A DNA stretch of 15,016 nucleotides, from NCBI GenBank assembly GCA_950071875.1, contig CATMNW010000023.1:1-15016 (forward strand), read 5' to 3'. Position numbers and translations under genes: made by a program. The notes below the pieces were generated by a model. That model did not search any database and was not told where the DNA came from. It was given only the letters and a program-made list of their open reading frames with translations. This document shows, piece by piece, positions 1 to 6,950 of the stretch; positions within the stretch are counted from its first letter, which is position 1, and the number at the start of each line of letters is the position of its first letter. This DNA is from an uncultured Erythrobacteraceae bacterium (GTDB lineage Bacteria > Pseudomonadota > Alphaproteobacteria > Sphingomonadales > Sphingomonadaceae).

Positions 1-496
1 GCTGATCATCGGCGAACAGCGGTCCGAGCAGGCGCCGCTTGTACGGCTGCATTCCGAATGCCTCACCGGTGACATTCTAGGCAGCCTCAAATGCGACTGC
101 GGGCCGCAACTGGATGCTGCGCTTCATGCGATGGCGCAAGAAGCGGACAAGGGCGGCTGGGGTGTGCTGCTGTACATGCGACAGGAAGGGCGCGGGATCG
201 GCCTCGTCAACAAATTGCGCGCATACCGTTTGCAAGATCAGGGCTTCGACACCGTCGATGCCAACACGCGGCTGGGCCTGCCGGACGAAGCGCGCGATTT
301 TCCTACTGCGGCACGCATGCTCGACCTGCTGGGCGTGCGGGCAATCCGGTTGATGACGAACAATCCGCGCAAGGTGGCGGCGCTGGAAGCGCACGGCATC
401 ACCGTAGCCGAGCGGGTTCCGCATGCCCTGCCCGACAATCCGCACAATGCCCGCTATCTCGCCACGAAGCGCGATCGTTCGGGCCACCTGCTGTGA
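1..496 (+). CDS. ribA: GTP cyclohydrolase II, 3' part (5' end outside window)
   Basis: This enzyme opens the imidazole ring of GTP, releasing formate and pyrophosphate, in the first step of riboflavin synthesis in the cytoplasm. The open frame runs in from the left edge (first full codon at base 2) and ends at TGA 494-496, giving 164 visible residues. The zinc-binding region SECLTGD...GSLKCDC is clear: three cysteines are encoded at 59-61, 92-94 and 98-100. The catalytic segment RQEGRGIGL follows, then the conserved LMTNNPRK and ERVP stretches and the usual C-terminus YLATKRDRSGHLL. The N-terminus is missing, so I cannot tell a stand-alone RibA from one carrying an extra N-terminal domain. 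The stop overlaps the GTG start of the acetyltransferase (GTGA), so the two are probably co-translated. The family assignment is very secure. Confidence 0.96.
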   Translation, partial: LIIGEQRSEQAPLVRLHSECLTGDILGSLKCDCGPQLDAALHAMAQEADKGGWGVLLYMRQEGRGIGLVNKLRAYRLQDQGFDTVDANTRLGLPDEARDFPTAARMLDLLGVRAIRLMTNNPRKVAALEAHGITVAERVPHALPDNPHNARYLATKRDRSGHLL

Positions 497-993
497 GCGC
501 CTTTACCATCCGCCCCGAGCGTCCGGGCGATGCAGCCTCCATCCGGGCTCTTACGCAGGCTGCATTTCGCGACATGCCGTTCAGCGATGGTGACGAAGCC
601 GACCTCGTCGACCGTCTGCGTACGAGCGGCGATCTCGCCTTGTCACTGGTGGCGGAAGATGCCGATCGTATCGTGGGCCACGTCGCGCTTTCCCCGGTTA
701 CCATATCCGATGGAAGCATGCACTGGCTCGGGCTCGGCCCTGTCAGCGTCTGGCCTGAGCTACACGGCCAGCGAATCGGGTCCGCACTGATGAAGCGGGC
801 CATTGCCGATATCCGCGAAATGGGCGCCATGGGGATAGTGCTGCTGGGAGATCCCGCCTATTACGCCCGCTTCGGGTTCGAGCATGATCCGCGGCTGGCC
901 TATCCCGGACCGCCGCCCGAATATTTCCAGCGCCTTGTCCTTGAAGGCGAGCCGCCATCGGGTACGGTCAGCTATTCGCCCGCATTCGGCTGA
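493..993 (+). CDS. GNAT family N-acetyltransferase (YhbS-like)
   Basis: This 166-residue protein has the fold of acetyl-CoA-dependent N-acetyltransferases. The N-terminal beta strand FTIRPERPGD is at residues 4-13. The acetyl-CoA pyrophosphate loop lies in HGQRIGSALM (91-100), after LGPVSVWPEL, and is followed by VLLGDPAYYARFGF (116-129), which is typical of the YhbS-type subgroup. The chosen start is GTG at 493, which overlaps the ribA stop as GTGA; a longer frame exists upstream but lies inside ribA in another frame. The substrate cannot be read from the sequence. The 3' end overlaps the convergent psd gene by 22 bp. Its coupling to ribA may be only a matter of shared expression; I see no functional link to riboflavin. 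Confidence 0.9.
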   Translation: MSAFTIRPERPGDAASIRALTQAAFRDMPFSDGDEADLVDRLRTSGDLALSLVAEDADRIVGHVALSPVTISDGSMHWLGLGPVSVWPELHGQRIGSALMKRAIADIREMGAMGIVLLGDPAYYARFGFEHDPRLAYPGPPPEYFQRLVLEGEPPSGTVSYSPAFG

Positions 994-1832
994 AGGCGCG
1001 AGCCGATAGCCTGCCCCATGCGAACGGCATCGCCTGCCTTGAGATCGGCGTCCCACGCCACCTTGCCCGGTTCGAACAAAAGCACCACGGTGGACCCAAG
1101 AATGAATCGGCCCATCTCGTCGCCCGCCGCGAAGCTATGTTCGCCCGGGCCGAATTCTTCCCGCATCAACCTGGGGTTATGGGTCTCGACCAGGCCCGAC
1201 CAGACGGTTTCGATACCCGCCACGATCATGGCACCGACCATTACGCTGGCAAAACGCCCGTTCGGTCCGTCGAAGAGACACGACAGGCGTTCGTTGCGCG
1301 CAAACAGGCCATCGACATTCTCGGCAGTGACCTGGTTTACGCTGAAAAGATCGCCCGGGACGTAGGTGGCGCTTTGCAGCACACCGGCAGCCGGCATGTG
1401 CACGCGATGATAATCGCGCGGGGACAGGTAAATCGTCGCAAACTGCCCGCCTTCGAAACGCTGCGCGGCTCTATCATCCCCGCCGAGCAGTTGCGCAGCG
1501 GTAAAGTGCCGTCCCTTGGCCTGAAAGATACGGCCTTCCTTTATGGTGCCGATCTGGCTGACAGCGCCATCTGCAGGGCTTAGAACATACTTCGAAGCGT
1601 TGGCCAGAGGGCGGGCCCCCGGTTTCAGTTCGCGCGTGAAGAAATCGTTGAAGCTCTTGAATTCGCCCACATTGCGCGCGGCCTCGCTCATGTCGACATC
1701 ATAGGCTGCAATGAATCGCTTGATCAGCCGGTCACGAAGCCAGGGTGTTTCGCTCGACGCGACCTTGCCCGCCAGTCGCGAAACGGCGTGGTGCGGGAGG
1801 GCATGCTGGAGCCAGATGAAGGGAGAGGTCAT
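972..1832 (-). CDS. psd: Phosphatidylserine decarboxylase proenzyme, long form
   Basis: This membrane-associated enzyme converts phosphatidylserine to phosphatidylethanolamine. It is made as a proenzyme that cleaves itself into beta and alpha chains, and the serine at the cut becomes the pyruvoyl cofactor. The 286-residue product has the processing site LGST at residues 245-248, with Ser247 predicted to become pyruvoyl. Asp88 (SPADG) and the histidines in YLSPRDYHRVHMP (135-147) fit the self-cleavage triad. The layout resembles the long E. coli form (about 320 residues) more than the short form of about 220 residues found in many alphaproteobacteria. The start is ATG at 1832, with a weak ribosome site. 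It lies 27 bp downstream of the zinc-finger gene on the same strand. No pssA is adjacent. An archaetidylserine decarboxylase label is sometimes used for related proteins. Confidence 0.94.
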   Translation of the reverse strand: MTSPFIWLQHALPHHAVSRLAGKVASSETPWLRDRLIKRFIAAYDVDMSEAARNVGEFKSFNDFFTRELKPGARPLANASKYVLSPADGAVSQIGTIKEGRIFQAKGRHFTAAQLLGGDDRAAQRFEGGQFATIYLSPRDYHRVHMPAAGVLQSATYVPGDLFSVNQVTAENVDGLFARNERLSCLFDGPNGRFASVMVGAMIVAGIETVWSGLVETHNPRLMREEFGPGEHSFAAGDEMGRFILGSTVVLLFEPGKVAWDADLKAGDAVRMGQAIGSRLQPNAGE

Positions 1833-1859
1833 GATGCGGGGGTTTAGGCGCAGCGCGGC

Positions 1860-2123
1860 TCAGCGCAACTGGCTGTCCTTGCTGCCGCGACGATTCATCG
1901 CAGAATGGCGCACCGCGCTGTCGCGTCCCGACTGGCATTCGACACAGGTTCGCACGCCGGGAAGTGCTGCGCGGCGTTTTTCCGGAATGGGTTCGCCGCA
2001 TTCATCGCAATAGCGCGCACTATCGCCCGTAGGCAGGCGCGAACGCGCTGCGCTGACGGCATCGTTTACCGAATCGTCGATCTGGTCTTGAACCGCTCCG
2101 TCGCGGGCCCATCCACCGGCCAT
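1860..2123 (-). CDS. ybiI: DksA/TraR C4-type zinc finger protein, YbiI-like
   Basis: This 87-residue protein closely resembles E. coli YbiI, as I recall that sequence, in length, in its MAGGWARDGAVQDQID opening and in its NRRGSKDSQLR ending. Between these is a four-cysteine zinc finger: CDEC (residues 39-42) and CVEC (60-63), separated by a GEPIPEKRRAALPGV stretch. DksA/TraR relatives bind in the secondary channel of RNA polymerase. YbiI itself is poorly characterised, and this protein lacks the long N-terminal coiled coil of true DksA, so an RNA polymerase role is only inferred. A near-ideal ribosome site, AAGGAG seven bases before ATG, supports the start at 2123. It sits between the beta-helix gene and psd, all on the minus strand and probably in one transcript. 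Confidence 0.88.
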   Translation of the reverse strand: MAGGWARDGAVQDQIDDSVNDAVSAARSRLPTGDSARYCDECGEPIPEKRRAALPGVRTCVECQSGRDSAVRHSAMNRRGSKDSQLR

Positions 2124-2170
2124 TGGTCACTCCTTCACCCGATTAACGGACGAGCGACGGCCAGGTTTCC

Positions 2171-3187
2171 TCAGCGGCGTTCGAAACGCTTGACGCCGGG
2201 CCCAAGATCGTTGTTCTCGATCACCAGAGCATCGCCTGTCCAGTCGGCGACGAAGGCCGGATTGCGCGACAGGCCAGGCACCAGCTGTGCGGTATTGCCT
2301 GATATCTCCAGTCCATCGGATGCATATTGCGCACCTTCCGCCCCGATCGCGATCAGGGCCGACCAGTTTTCCTTGTCCCGACCCTGGACGAACCAGTTGC
2401 GCCTGATCGTTCCGCTGCCGCCATTCGGCAGGTCGATAAGATAGTTCGTCCCGCGCCCGTTCGAATCGTCGAAGCTGCAATCCTCGATCACGATGCGTGC
2501 GGTCCGCGATTTGAGATAATGGCCGCCAACCCCCTGTTCGAAACGGGTCCGCGTTACTTTCAGGCTGCCATAATCGCCGACATAGATCGAATGGGCACAG
2601 CCAGCCGAATTCTCGCAAGTACCGAGCCGGGTGAAAGTGGACTTGTCGATGACCAGTTCGCTTTCGACACCATTGGTCGTCAAAATGCCTTGCTGGCTGT
2701 CGCGAAACCAGCTCTGCGAGACCTTCAGGGGGCCTTCTTCAAGCCGGATGCCGGCCCCATTGCCATCGGCAACGGATATATCCGCGAATACCAGTCCATC
2801 CACGCTCGCGCCGCGACCGCGCAGGACCAGGGCTGCCTTGCCTTCGCATGCCTTTCCGCCGAGCAGCGCCTTGCCGGCCTGCGCTGCGCGAAAATGAACA
2901 ACGCCTTCGCGTTGCACCGCGCATTCGTTCCAGTTCCCGGGCGCGATCACGACAGTGCCTTCGCGGTTGCCGATCGCGTCGACCGCGGCCTGCAACGAAC
3001 CGTATCCGCGCCCCGTTTCCTCGACCGTGAAGCTCGCCTGTGCCCTGGGCTGTGCCAGAAGGGCCGCCAGCGGTATTGCGCAGACTGCGGCGCCGGCAAT
3101 CGAGGCAAGGAGCCAGCGCGGCAGGCGCGAATTAGGCTGGGACAGGGGCGAAACCATTGCGAAGAGATAGGACCTTATGGTTAACAT
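2171..3187 (-). CDS. Exported right-handed parallel beta-helix repeat protein
   Basis: The likely product is 338 residues. The N-terminus carries a basic stretch and a long hydrophobic segment (WLLASIAGAAVCAIPLAALL), then AQA before SFTVEET, so it is a signal peptide or signal anchor and the protein probably acts in the periplasm or at the surface. The body has the SLQAAVDAIG opening common in pectate-lyase-like proteins, followed by irregular repeats of short beta strands ending in small, Asn or Gly turns (GILTTNGVESELVIDKSTF, SLKVTRTRFEQG, ARIVIEDCSFDDSN, LEISGNTAQL). Several Cys residues suggest disulfides. No catalytic residues of known lyases could be placed, so the substrate is unknown. 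I chose ATG at 3187, with GAGGGAG upstream; GTG at 3190 and ATG at 3157 are alternatives. It follows the small membrane protein gene by about 31 bp. Confidence 0.8.
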   Translation of the reverse strand: MLTIRSYLFAMVSPLSQPNSRLPRWLLASIAGAAVCAIPLAALLAQPRAQASFTVEETGRGYGSLQAAVDAIGNREGTVVIAPGNWNECAVQREGVVHFRAAQAGKALLGGKACEGKAALVLRGRGASVDGLVFADISVADGNGAGIRLEEGPLKVSQSWFRDSQQGILTTNGVESELVIDKSTFTRLGTCENSAGCAHSIYVGDYGSLKVTRTRFEQGVGGHYLKSRTARIVIEDCSFDDSNGRGTNYLIDLPNGGSGTIRRNWFVQGRDKENWSALIAIGAEGAQYASDGLEISGNTAQLVPGLSRNPAFVADWTGDALVIENNDLGPGVKRFERR

Positions 3188-3218
3188 CACGCTAATAGCT
3201 CCCTCTTGCCTCCTGCGA

Positions 3219-3479
3219 TCAATCCCTGTCCCCGATCCGCATCTTCCACTCGCCCCGCGTCTTATGTCTGGCAATGAAGATCAGGGCGATCGTGGCAGGG
3301 ATCCAGATGGCGCTGGCAAGACCTAGCCCGATGATCGGATCGCTTTCTTCCAGGAATGGAACCGGAGCCAGTATAAGGAGCGTATAAGCGACGAGCAGCG
3401 CCCATCCCTTCCAGTGGATCGGCTTGCCCGCCCCGTATCCGAATTTCTTCGGTTCGAACCAGTATTCCTTCTCGGCCAT
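3219..3479 (-). CDS. Small two-helix membrane protein of unknown function
   Basis: This 86-residue protein has a charged, aromatic N-terminus (EYWFEPKKFGYGAGKPIHWKGW) and two predicted transmembrane helices at about residues 24-42 and 50-69, with a short acidic loop between them (EESDP) and a basic tail (RHKTRGEWKMR). The positive-inside rule would put both ends in the cytoplasm. The start is fixed by context: ATG at 3479 follows the stop of the ribbon-helix-helix gene by a single base (TGAGATG), with AAGGA eight bases before it inside the upstream gene, so the two are translationally coupled. I do not recognise a named function. The tight coupling implies that it works with, or is regulated with, the DNA-binding protein and the SPFH protein upstream. 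Confidence 0.83.
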   Translation of the reverse strand: MAEKEYWFEPKKFGYGAGKPIHWKGWALLVAYTLLILAPVPFLEESDPIIGLGLASAIWIPATIALIFIARHKTRGEWKMRIGDRD

Positions 3480-3480
3480 C

Positions 3481-3675
3481 TCAATCGTCCTTCTTCGGTC
3501 GTCCACGCCGTGGGGGCTTGCCTGGCGCCAGTGCGATTCCGCGATCGGCCAGCGCCTCGCGTAGCAGCATTTCGATCTGGGCATTGGCGCTGCGCAATTC
3601 GGCCGCGGCCAGCCGCTCGATGGCAGAGTGCACCACCGGATCGAGCCGCAGGGCAAAGGCTTTCTTCTTGCTCAT
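3481..3675 (-). CDS. Arc/MetJ-type ribbon-helix-helix DNA-binding protein with AT-hook-like tail
   Basis: This 64-residue protein has the ribbon-helix-helix pattern of Arc-like repressors: a beta strand AFALRLD (residues 6-12), helix 1 VHSAIERLAAAEL (about 15-27), a turn with SANAQ, and helix 2 IEMLLREALAD (34-44). Such proteins dimerise and insert the paired strands into the DNA major groove. The C-terminus is very basic and contains RRGRPKK, like an AT-hook core that grips the minor groove of AT-rich DNA. It lies 18 bp after the SPFH gene and one base before the membrane protein gene. No strong Shine-Dalgarno is visible, so it may be translated less than the SPFH gene. No toxin gene is adjacent, so an antitoxin role is unlikely. 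It may autoregulate this operon. Confidence 0.85.
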   Translation of the reverse strand: MSKKKAFALRLDPVVHSAIERLAAAELRSANAQIEMLLREALADRGIALAPGKPPRRGRPKKDD

Positions 3676-3693
3676 GGCAGCGTGCAGCCAGCC

Positions 3694-4605
3694 TCAGTAC
3701 AAGGTGCCGGCGTTGACCACCGGATGCGCTTCCTTGTCGCCGCACAGCACGACCATGAGGTTCGACACCATGTTGGCGCGCCGTTCGTCGTCCATGTCGA
3801 CGATGCCGTCCTGCGAAAGCTTGGTCAGCGCGTCTTCGACCATGCCCACCGCACCAAGTACGATCTTGGCGCGCGCGGCGATGATCGCATCGGCCTGCTG
3901 GCGCTTGAGCATGGCGCTGGCGATCTCGCTGGCATAGGCGAGATGGGTGAGACCTGCTTCGTCGACCAGGATTCCGGCCACCTTCAGCCGGTCGTTCAGT
4001 TCTTCGAGAAGCTCGCGATTGATGACATCGGCACTGCCCCTAAGGGTCACCTCCTCGTTTTCGAAATCGTCATACGGATGGCGCGATCCGACAGTGCGAA
4101 GCCCGGCCTCGATCTGGATGTTCACGAACTCCTTGTAATCATCGACATCGAAGCTTGCCTGGGCGCTGTCGGCAACGCGCCAGACGACGTTGCAGGCGAT
4201 CTCGATGGGGTTGCCGCGCAAGTCGTTGATTTTCACCCTCTCGGAATGAATGTTGTGCGCGCGAACGGAAATCTTGTTCTTTCCCATCCACGGCCACACC
4301 CAGCGCAAGCCTTCGCGCCGCTCGGTCCCGCGATACTCGCCGAACAGCGTAATGACCGCAGCCTGGTTGGGCTGGATCATGAAAAATCCCGCTGACAGGA
4401 ACGCGAGAACCAGCAGCGGCAGAACGATCAGGCCGACGAAGCCCAGCTTGACGATCTTCTCGGCACCGTCCGGCGGAAGGTTGCCCGTCATGTTCCAGAC
4501 GACAAGAACAAGCAGCACCAGGATGGCGAACAACACCGGGTAACCGCTGAAGCTATTTCCTGCGCGCTCTTCACTGCGCTTCATTCCCTTGAGTTCGACG
4601 GACAT
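3694..4605 (-). CDS. SPFH / band 7 (prohibitin-stomatin-like) membrane protein
   Basis: This 303-residue protein has two N-terminal hydrophobic segments (about residues 22-40 and 54-76), then an SPFH domain starting at MIQPNQAAVITLFGEYRGT and running through KISVRAHNI, NPIEIACNVVWRV and DYKEFVNIQIEAGLR. A helical region follows (VINRELLEELNDRL...AGLTHLAYASEIASAMLKRQQADAIIAAR) that would mediate oligomerisation. SPFH proteins form large rings on membranes, often around proteases, or organise membrane microdomains; the partner here is unknown. There is no FtsH or NfeD gene beside it. The start is supported by an excellent ribosome site, AAAGGAGGG, six bases before ATG. It heads a compact operon with the ribbon-helix-helix gene (18 bp away) and the small membrane protein. 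The palindrome just upstream implies tight control. Confidence 0.92.
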   Translation of the reverse strand: MSVELKGMKRSEERAGNSFSGYPVLFAILVLLVLVVWNMTGNLPPDGAEKIVKLGFVGLIVLPLLVLAFLSAGFFMIQPNQAAVITLFGEYRGTERREGLRWVWPWMGKNKISVRAHNIHSERVKINDLRGNPIEIACNVVWRVADSAQASFDVDDYKEFVNIQIEAGLRTVGSRHPYDDFENEEVTLRGSADVINRELLEELNDRLKVAGILVDEAGLTHLAYASEIASAMLKRQQADAIIAARAKIVLGAVGMVEDALTKLSQDGIVDMDDERRANMVSNLMVVLCGDKEAHPVVNAGTLY

Positions 4606-4610
4606 ACCGG

Positions 4611-4667
4611 CCCTCCTTTCGATATAATTGTGATATCACTTTTATATCGCAGGAGCCGATGTGTCAA
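4611..4667 (-). promoter_or_regulatory. Promoter, operator-like palindrome and Shine-Dalgarno of the SPFH operon
   Basis: Reading the minus strand, a perfect -35 TTGACA (4667-4662) overlaps the recQ stop codon. A -10 candidate TATAAA (4646-4641) follows after 15 bp, or TAAAAG after 17 bp. Directly over the -10 and expected start point lies an AT-rich inverted repeat at 4621-4648: outer arms GATATAA and TTATATC and a perfect central GTGATATCAC, with 24 of 28 positions symmetric. The ribosome site AAAGGAGGG (4620-4611) comes next. An inverted repeat on the -10 is a classic repressor position. The binding protein is not shown; the ribbon-helix-helix protein of the same operon is the first candidate. 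Confidence 0.68.
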
Positions 4668-6436
4668 TTTTCCCCGATGGTGCGCAGGAACCGCTCTCCG
4701 AAGGCTTCGAGCTTTTTCGCCCCGATTCCGGGCAGGCGGCCCAATTCGCCAAGCGTGGAAGGACGAGCTTCGGTCATCTCGCGCAGTGTCGAATCGTGGA
4801 AGATGACGTATGGCGGGACCTGCGCTTCATCGGCCAGTTCCTTGCGCAGCGTACGCAGCGCCTCGAACAGCGGATCGCCGACCGGATTGGGCGTAGCATC
4901 GCCGCGACGCCTGCGCTGGCGTTTGGGCGGCACCACGATCTCTACCGCGCTTTCGCCCTTGAGGATCGCGCGTGCGGAACCTCCCAGCGCCAGGCCGCCA
5001 TGTTCGGTGGAAACCAGATCGCCGCGGGCCTGAAGCGCCCGCGCCAACGGTTGCAAAAGCCGTGCATCCTCTGGCTCTTCGACGATGCCGAAAACGCTCA
5101 GCGTGTCGTGCCCGCGCTGGCGGATGCGCTCGTCCCCGCTGCCGGTAAGGACCTTCTGGATGTGCCCCATACCGAAGCTTTGCCCGGTCCGGTACACCGC
5201 AGACAGGAGTTTGCGCGCGAGTTCGGTCACGTCGGTCACCTGCGCGGGTTCGAGGCAGTTGTCGCAGTTGCCGCATGACGGGGGCGGGTCTTCGCCGAAA
5301 TGGCGCAGCAGGACCGCGCGGCGGCATTCGGCGGTTTCCACCAGCCCGGCCAGCGCGTCGAGCCGCGCACGCTCTGCATTCCGGCGGGCCTCGTCCACTT
5401 CGGCGAGCCGCTGGCGGGCTGTCGCGAAATCGCCTGCCCCCCAGAACATTACTGCCTGCGATGGATCGCCATCGCGCCCGGCGCGCCCCGTCTCCTGATA
5501 ATAGGCTTCGATCGATTTCGGCACGCCGACATGAGCGACAAAGCGCACGTCGGGCTTGTCGATCCCCATGCCGAAGGCGACCGTCGCGACGATGACCATA
5601 TCCTCAGATGCGACAAAAGCCGCCTGGTTGTCGGCGCGCACCTGCGCATCGAGCCCTGCGTGATAGGGCAGCACGGGTCGCCCCGTCGCATCGGCGAGCT
5701 TTGCGGCGAGATCCTCCACCTTGCGCCGCGTTTGAGCGTAGACGATGCCCGGCCCGGGAGCAGCGGCCATCAGGTCGGTCAGTTGGCGGACCGGATTGTC
5801 GCGATGCCGGATGGCGTAACGGATATTGGGCCGGTCGAAACCCGCCAGCACCAGTCCGTCATCCGGAATTCCCAGCTGCGCCATCACGTCGGCGCGGGTC
5901 TGCCTGTCGGCCGTTGCGGTGAGCGCGAGCCGGGGCACCTTCGGGAAGGCATCCATCAGCCCCCGCAGCATCCGGTAATCGGGGCGAAAATCGTGGCCCC
6001 ATTCGGATAGGCAATGCGCTTCATCGATCGCGAACAGGCATAGCGGGGCGCTGGTCAGGAATTCCCGAAACGCAGGCTGGCTTGCGCGTTCGGGAGCCAC
6101 GTAAAGCAGATCGAGTTCGCCAGCCCGGAAAGCGTCCTGCGTCTCGCGCCAGTCGGCATCTGCGCTGGTCAGCGTCGCCGCGCGGATACCGTTGGCTCGC
6201 GCACTGCGCAGCTGATCGTGCATCAATGCAATCAGCGGGCTGATTACGATGCAGGTTCCTTCGAGCAGGACTGCCGGAAGCTGGTACGTGAGCGACTTAC
6301 CTGCGCCAGTAGGCATGACGCCAAGGGTCGAGCACCCTTCGAGGACGCGCGTGACCACCGCTTCCTGGCGGCCGCGAAAGCCATCGAAGCCGAAGGTATT
6401 CCTGAGTTCTGCACGTGCGTTTGCGATCCCGCTCAT
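4664..6436 (-). CDS. recQ: ATP-dependent DNA helicase RecQ
   Basis: This 590-residue 3'-5' DNA helicase acts in recombination and fork repair. The helicase core shows Walker A PTGAGKS (residues 42-48), ISPLIALMHDQ, the DEAH box (138-141) with the aromatic-rich loop CLSEWGHDFRPDY after it, LTATA (172-176) and the motif VI segment QETGRAGRDG (314-323). A zinc-binding subdomain has Cys371, Cys388, Cys391 and Cys394 (SCGNCDNC). The winged-helix RQC region follows, with QSFGMGHIQKVLTGS. A basic linker, KRQRRRR, leads to a C-terminal HRDC domain (about 515-590; LGELGRLPGIGAKKLEAFG). The length matches the family. The start is ATG at 6436, about 120 bp from a divergent lipoprotein gene. It appears intact. 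Confidence 0.96.
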   Translation of the reverse strand: MSGIANARAELRNTFGFDGFRGRQEAVVTRVLEGCSTLGVMPTGAGKSLTYQLPAVLLEGTCIVISPLIALMHDQLRSARANGIRAATLTSADADWRETQDAFRAGELDLLYVAPERASQPAFREFLTSAPLCLFAIDEAHCLSEWGHDFRPDYRMLRGLMDAFPKVPRLALTATADRQTRADVMAQLGIPDDGLVLAGFDRPNIRYAIRHRDNPVRQLTDLMAAAPGPGIVYAQTRRKVEDLAAKLADATGRPVLPYHAGLDAQVRADNQAAFVASEDMVIVATVAFGMGIDKPDVRFVAHVGVPKSIEAYYQETGRAGRDGDPSQAVMFWGAGDFATARQRLAEVDEARRNAERARLDALAGLVETAECRRAVLLRHFGEDPPPSCGNCDNCLEPAQVTDVTELARKLLSAVYRTGQSFGMGHIQKVLTGSGDERIRQRGHDTLSVFGIVEEPEDARLLQPLARALQARGDLVSTEHGGLALGGSARAILKGESAVEIVVPPKRQRRRRGDATPNPVGDPLFEALRTLRKELADEAQVPPYVIFHDSTLREMTEARPSTLGELGRLPGIGAKKLEAFGERFLRTIGEN

Positions 6437-6555
6437 GCGTCGCCTGATGCCAGACCTGCACCAGCGCGCAACCGACGCCGCACGATTTTCCCTTGCCGAG
6501 AGGCCTGCGTATGCGCTTTATCCGCCGCCTGTATTTTCCAAGCCGGAGATAAGTG

Positions 6556-6852
6556 ATGAAATTTCGTTTTGCCGTAACCGCCGCCGCTACTGTTGCACTC
6601 GCTGCTTGCGGCAGCGCCGACGACGCATCCACCGAAGCCCAGGCCGACACCGTCGAAGTAACCGCCGACGAAGCGCTTGAGGGTGTCGAGGAAATGCCGG
6701 TAGAAGATGCCGGTGTCAGCGCCGAGGCAGCCGCGGCAGAAGCCGAAGAAATGTCGGCAACCGAAGAAGCCCAGATCCAAGCCGCCGGTGACAATGCCGC
6801 CGACACTGCCGCAGCAGCCATGGACGCCATGGCCGAAGATACCGGCAACTGA
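6556..6852 (+). CDS. Small acidic lipoprotein, Ala/Glu-rich
   Basis: The 98-residue product begins MKFRFAVTAAATVALAACGS, a lipoprotein signal with lipobox LAAC and lipidated Cys at residue 18. The mature part is very rich in Ala, Glu and Asp with almost no aromatic residues, and should be helical or disordered. Under the enterobacterial +2 rule, Gly after Cys predicts the outer membrane. GGAG at 6545-6548 is seven bases before ATG 6556; a GTG at 6553 is a poorer start. Its leader and composition resemble the two lipoproteins at 13643-13888 and 14046-14303. No function is known. It is transcribed divergently from recQ and is followed by a hairpin that probably ends the transcript. Confidence 0.82.
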   Translation: MKFRFAVTAAATVALAACGSADDASTEAQADTVEVTADEALEGVEEMPVEDAGVSAEAAAAEAEEMSATEEAQIQAAGDNAADTAAAAMDAMAEDTGN

Positions 6853-6862
6853 TAAGACATCC

Positions 6863-6884
6863 GGGCGAGCCGAACGGCTCGCCC
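6863..6884 (+). terminator. Terminator-like hairpin after the lipoprotein gene
   Basis: A perfect 9-bp stem, GGGCGAGCC and GGCTCGCCC, surrounds the loop GAAC (6872-6875). It begins ten bases after the lipoprotein stop. The tail that follows, CCATTCCCTT, is only modestly T-rich, so termination may be partial or the hairpin may protect the 3' end of the message. Confidence 0.6.
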
Positions 6885-6950
6885 CATTCCCTTGCCCTGC
6901 TGCGCCGTAGCGAATTTTGCGCGCGCCGCAGCCAGATATAGGCTGCGCCC

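Noticed and set aside
2327..3184. Plus-strand frame of 285 residues
   Set aside because: It is antisense to the beta-helix gene, which has a signal peptide and clear repeat pattern; the plus frame has no motif.
3188..3274. N-terminal extension of the beta-helix protein to 3274
   Set aside because: It would overlap the end of the 86-residue membrane protein gene and place about 30 polar residues before the signal sequence; starts at 3187-3190 have a better ribosome site.
3481..3675. Antitoxin of a toxin-antitoxin pair
   Set aside because: Ribbon-helix-helix proteins can be antitoxins, but neither neighbour resembles a toxin: one is an SPFH protein and the other a two-helix membrane protein with a long charged N-terminus.
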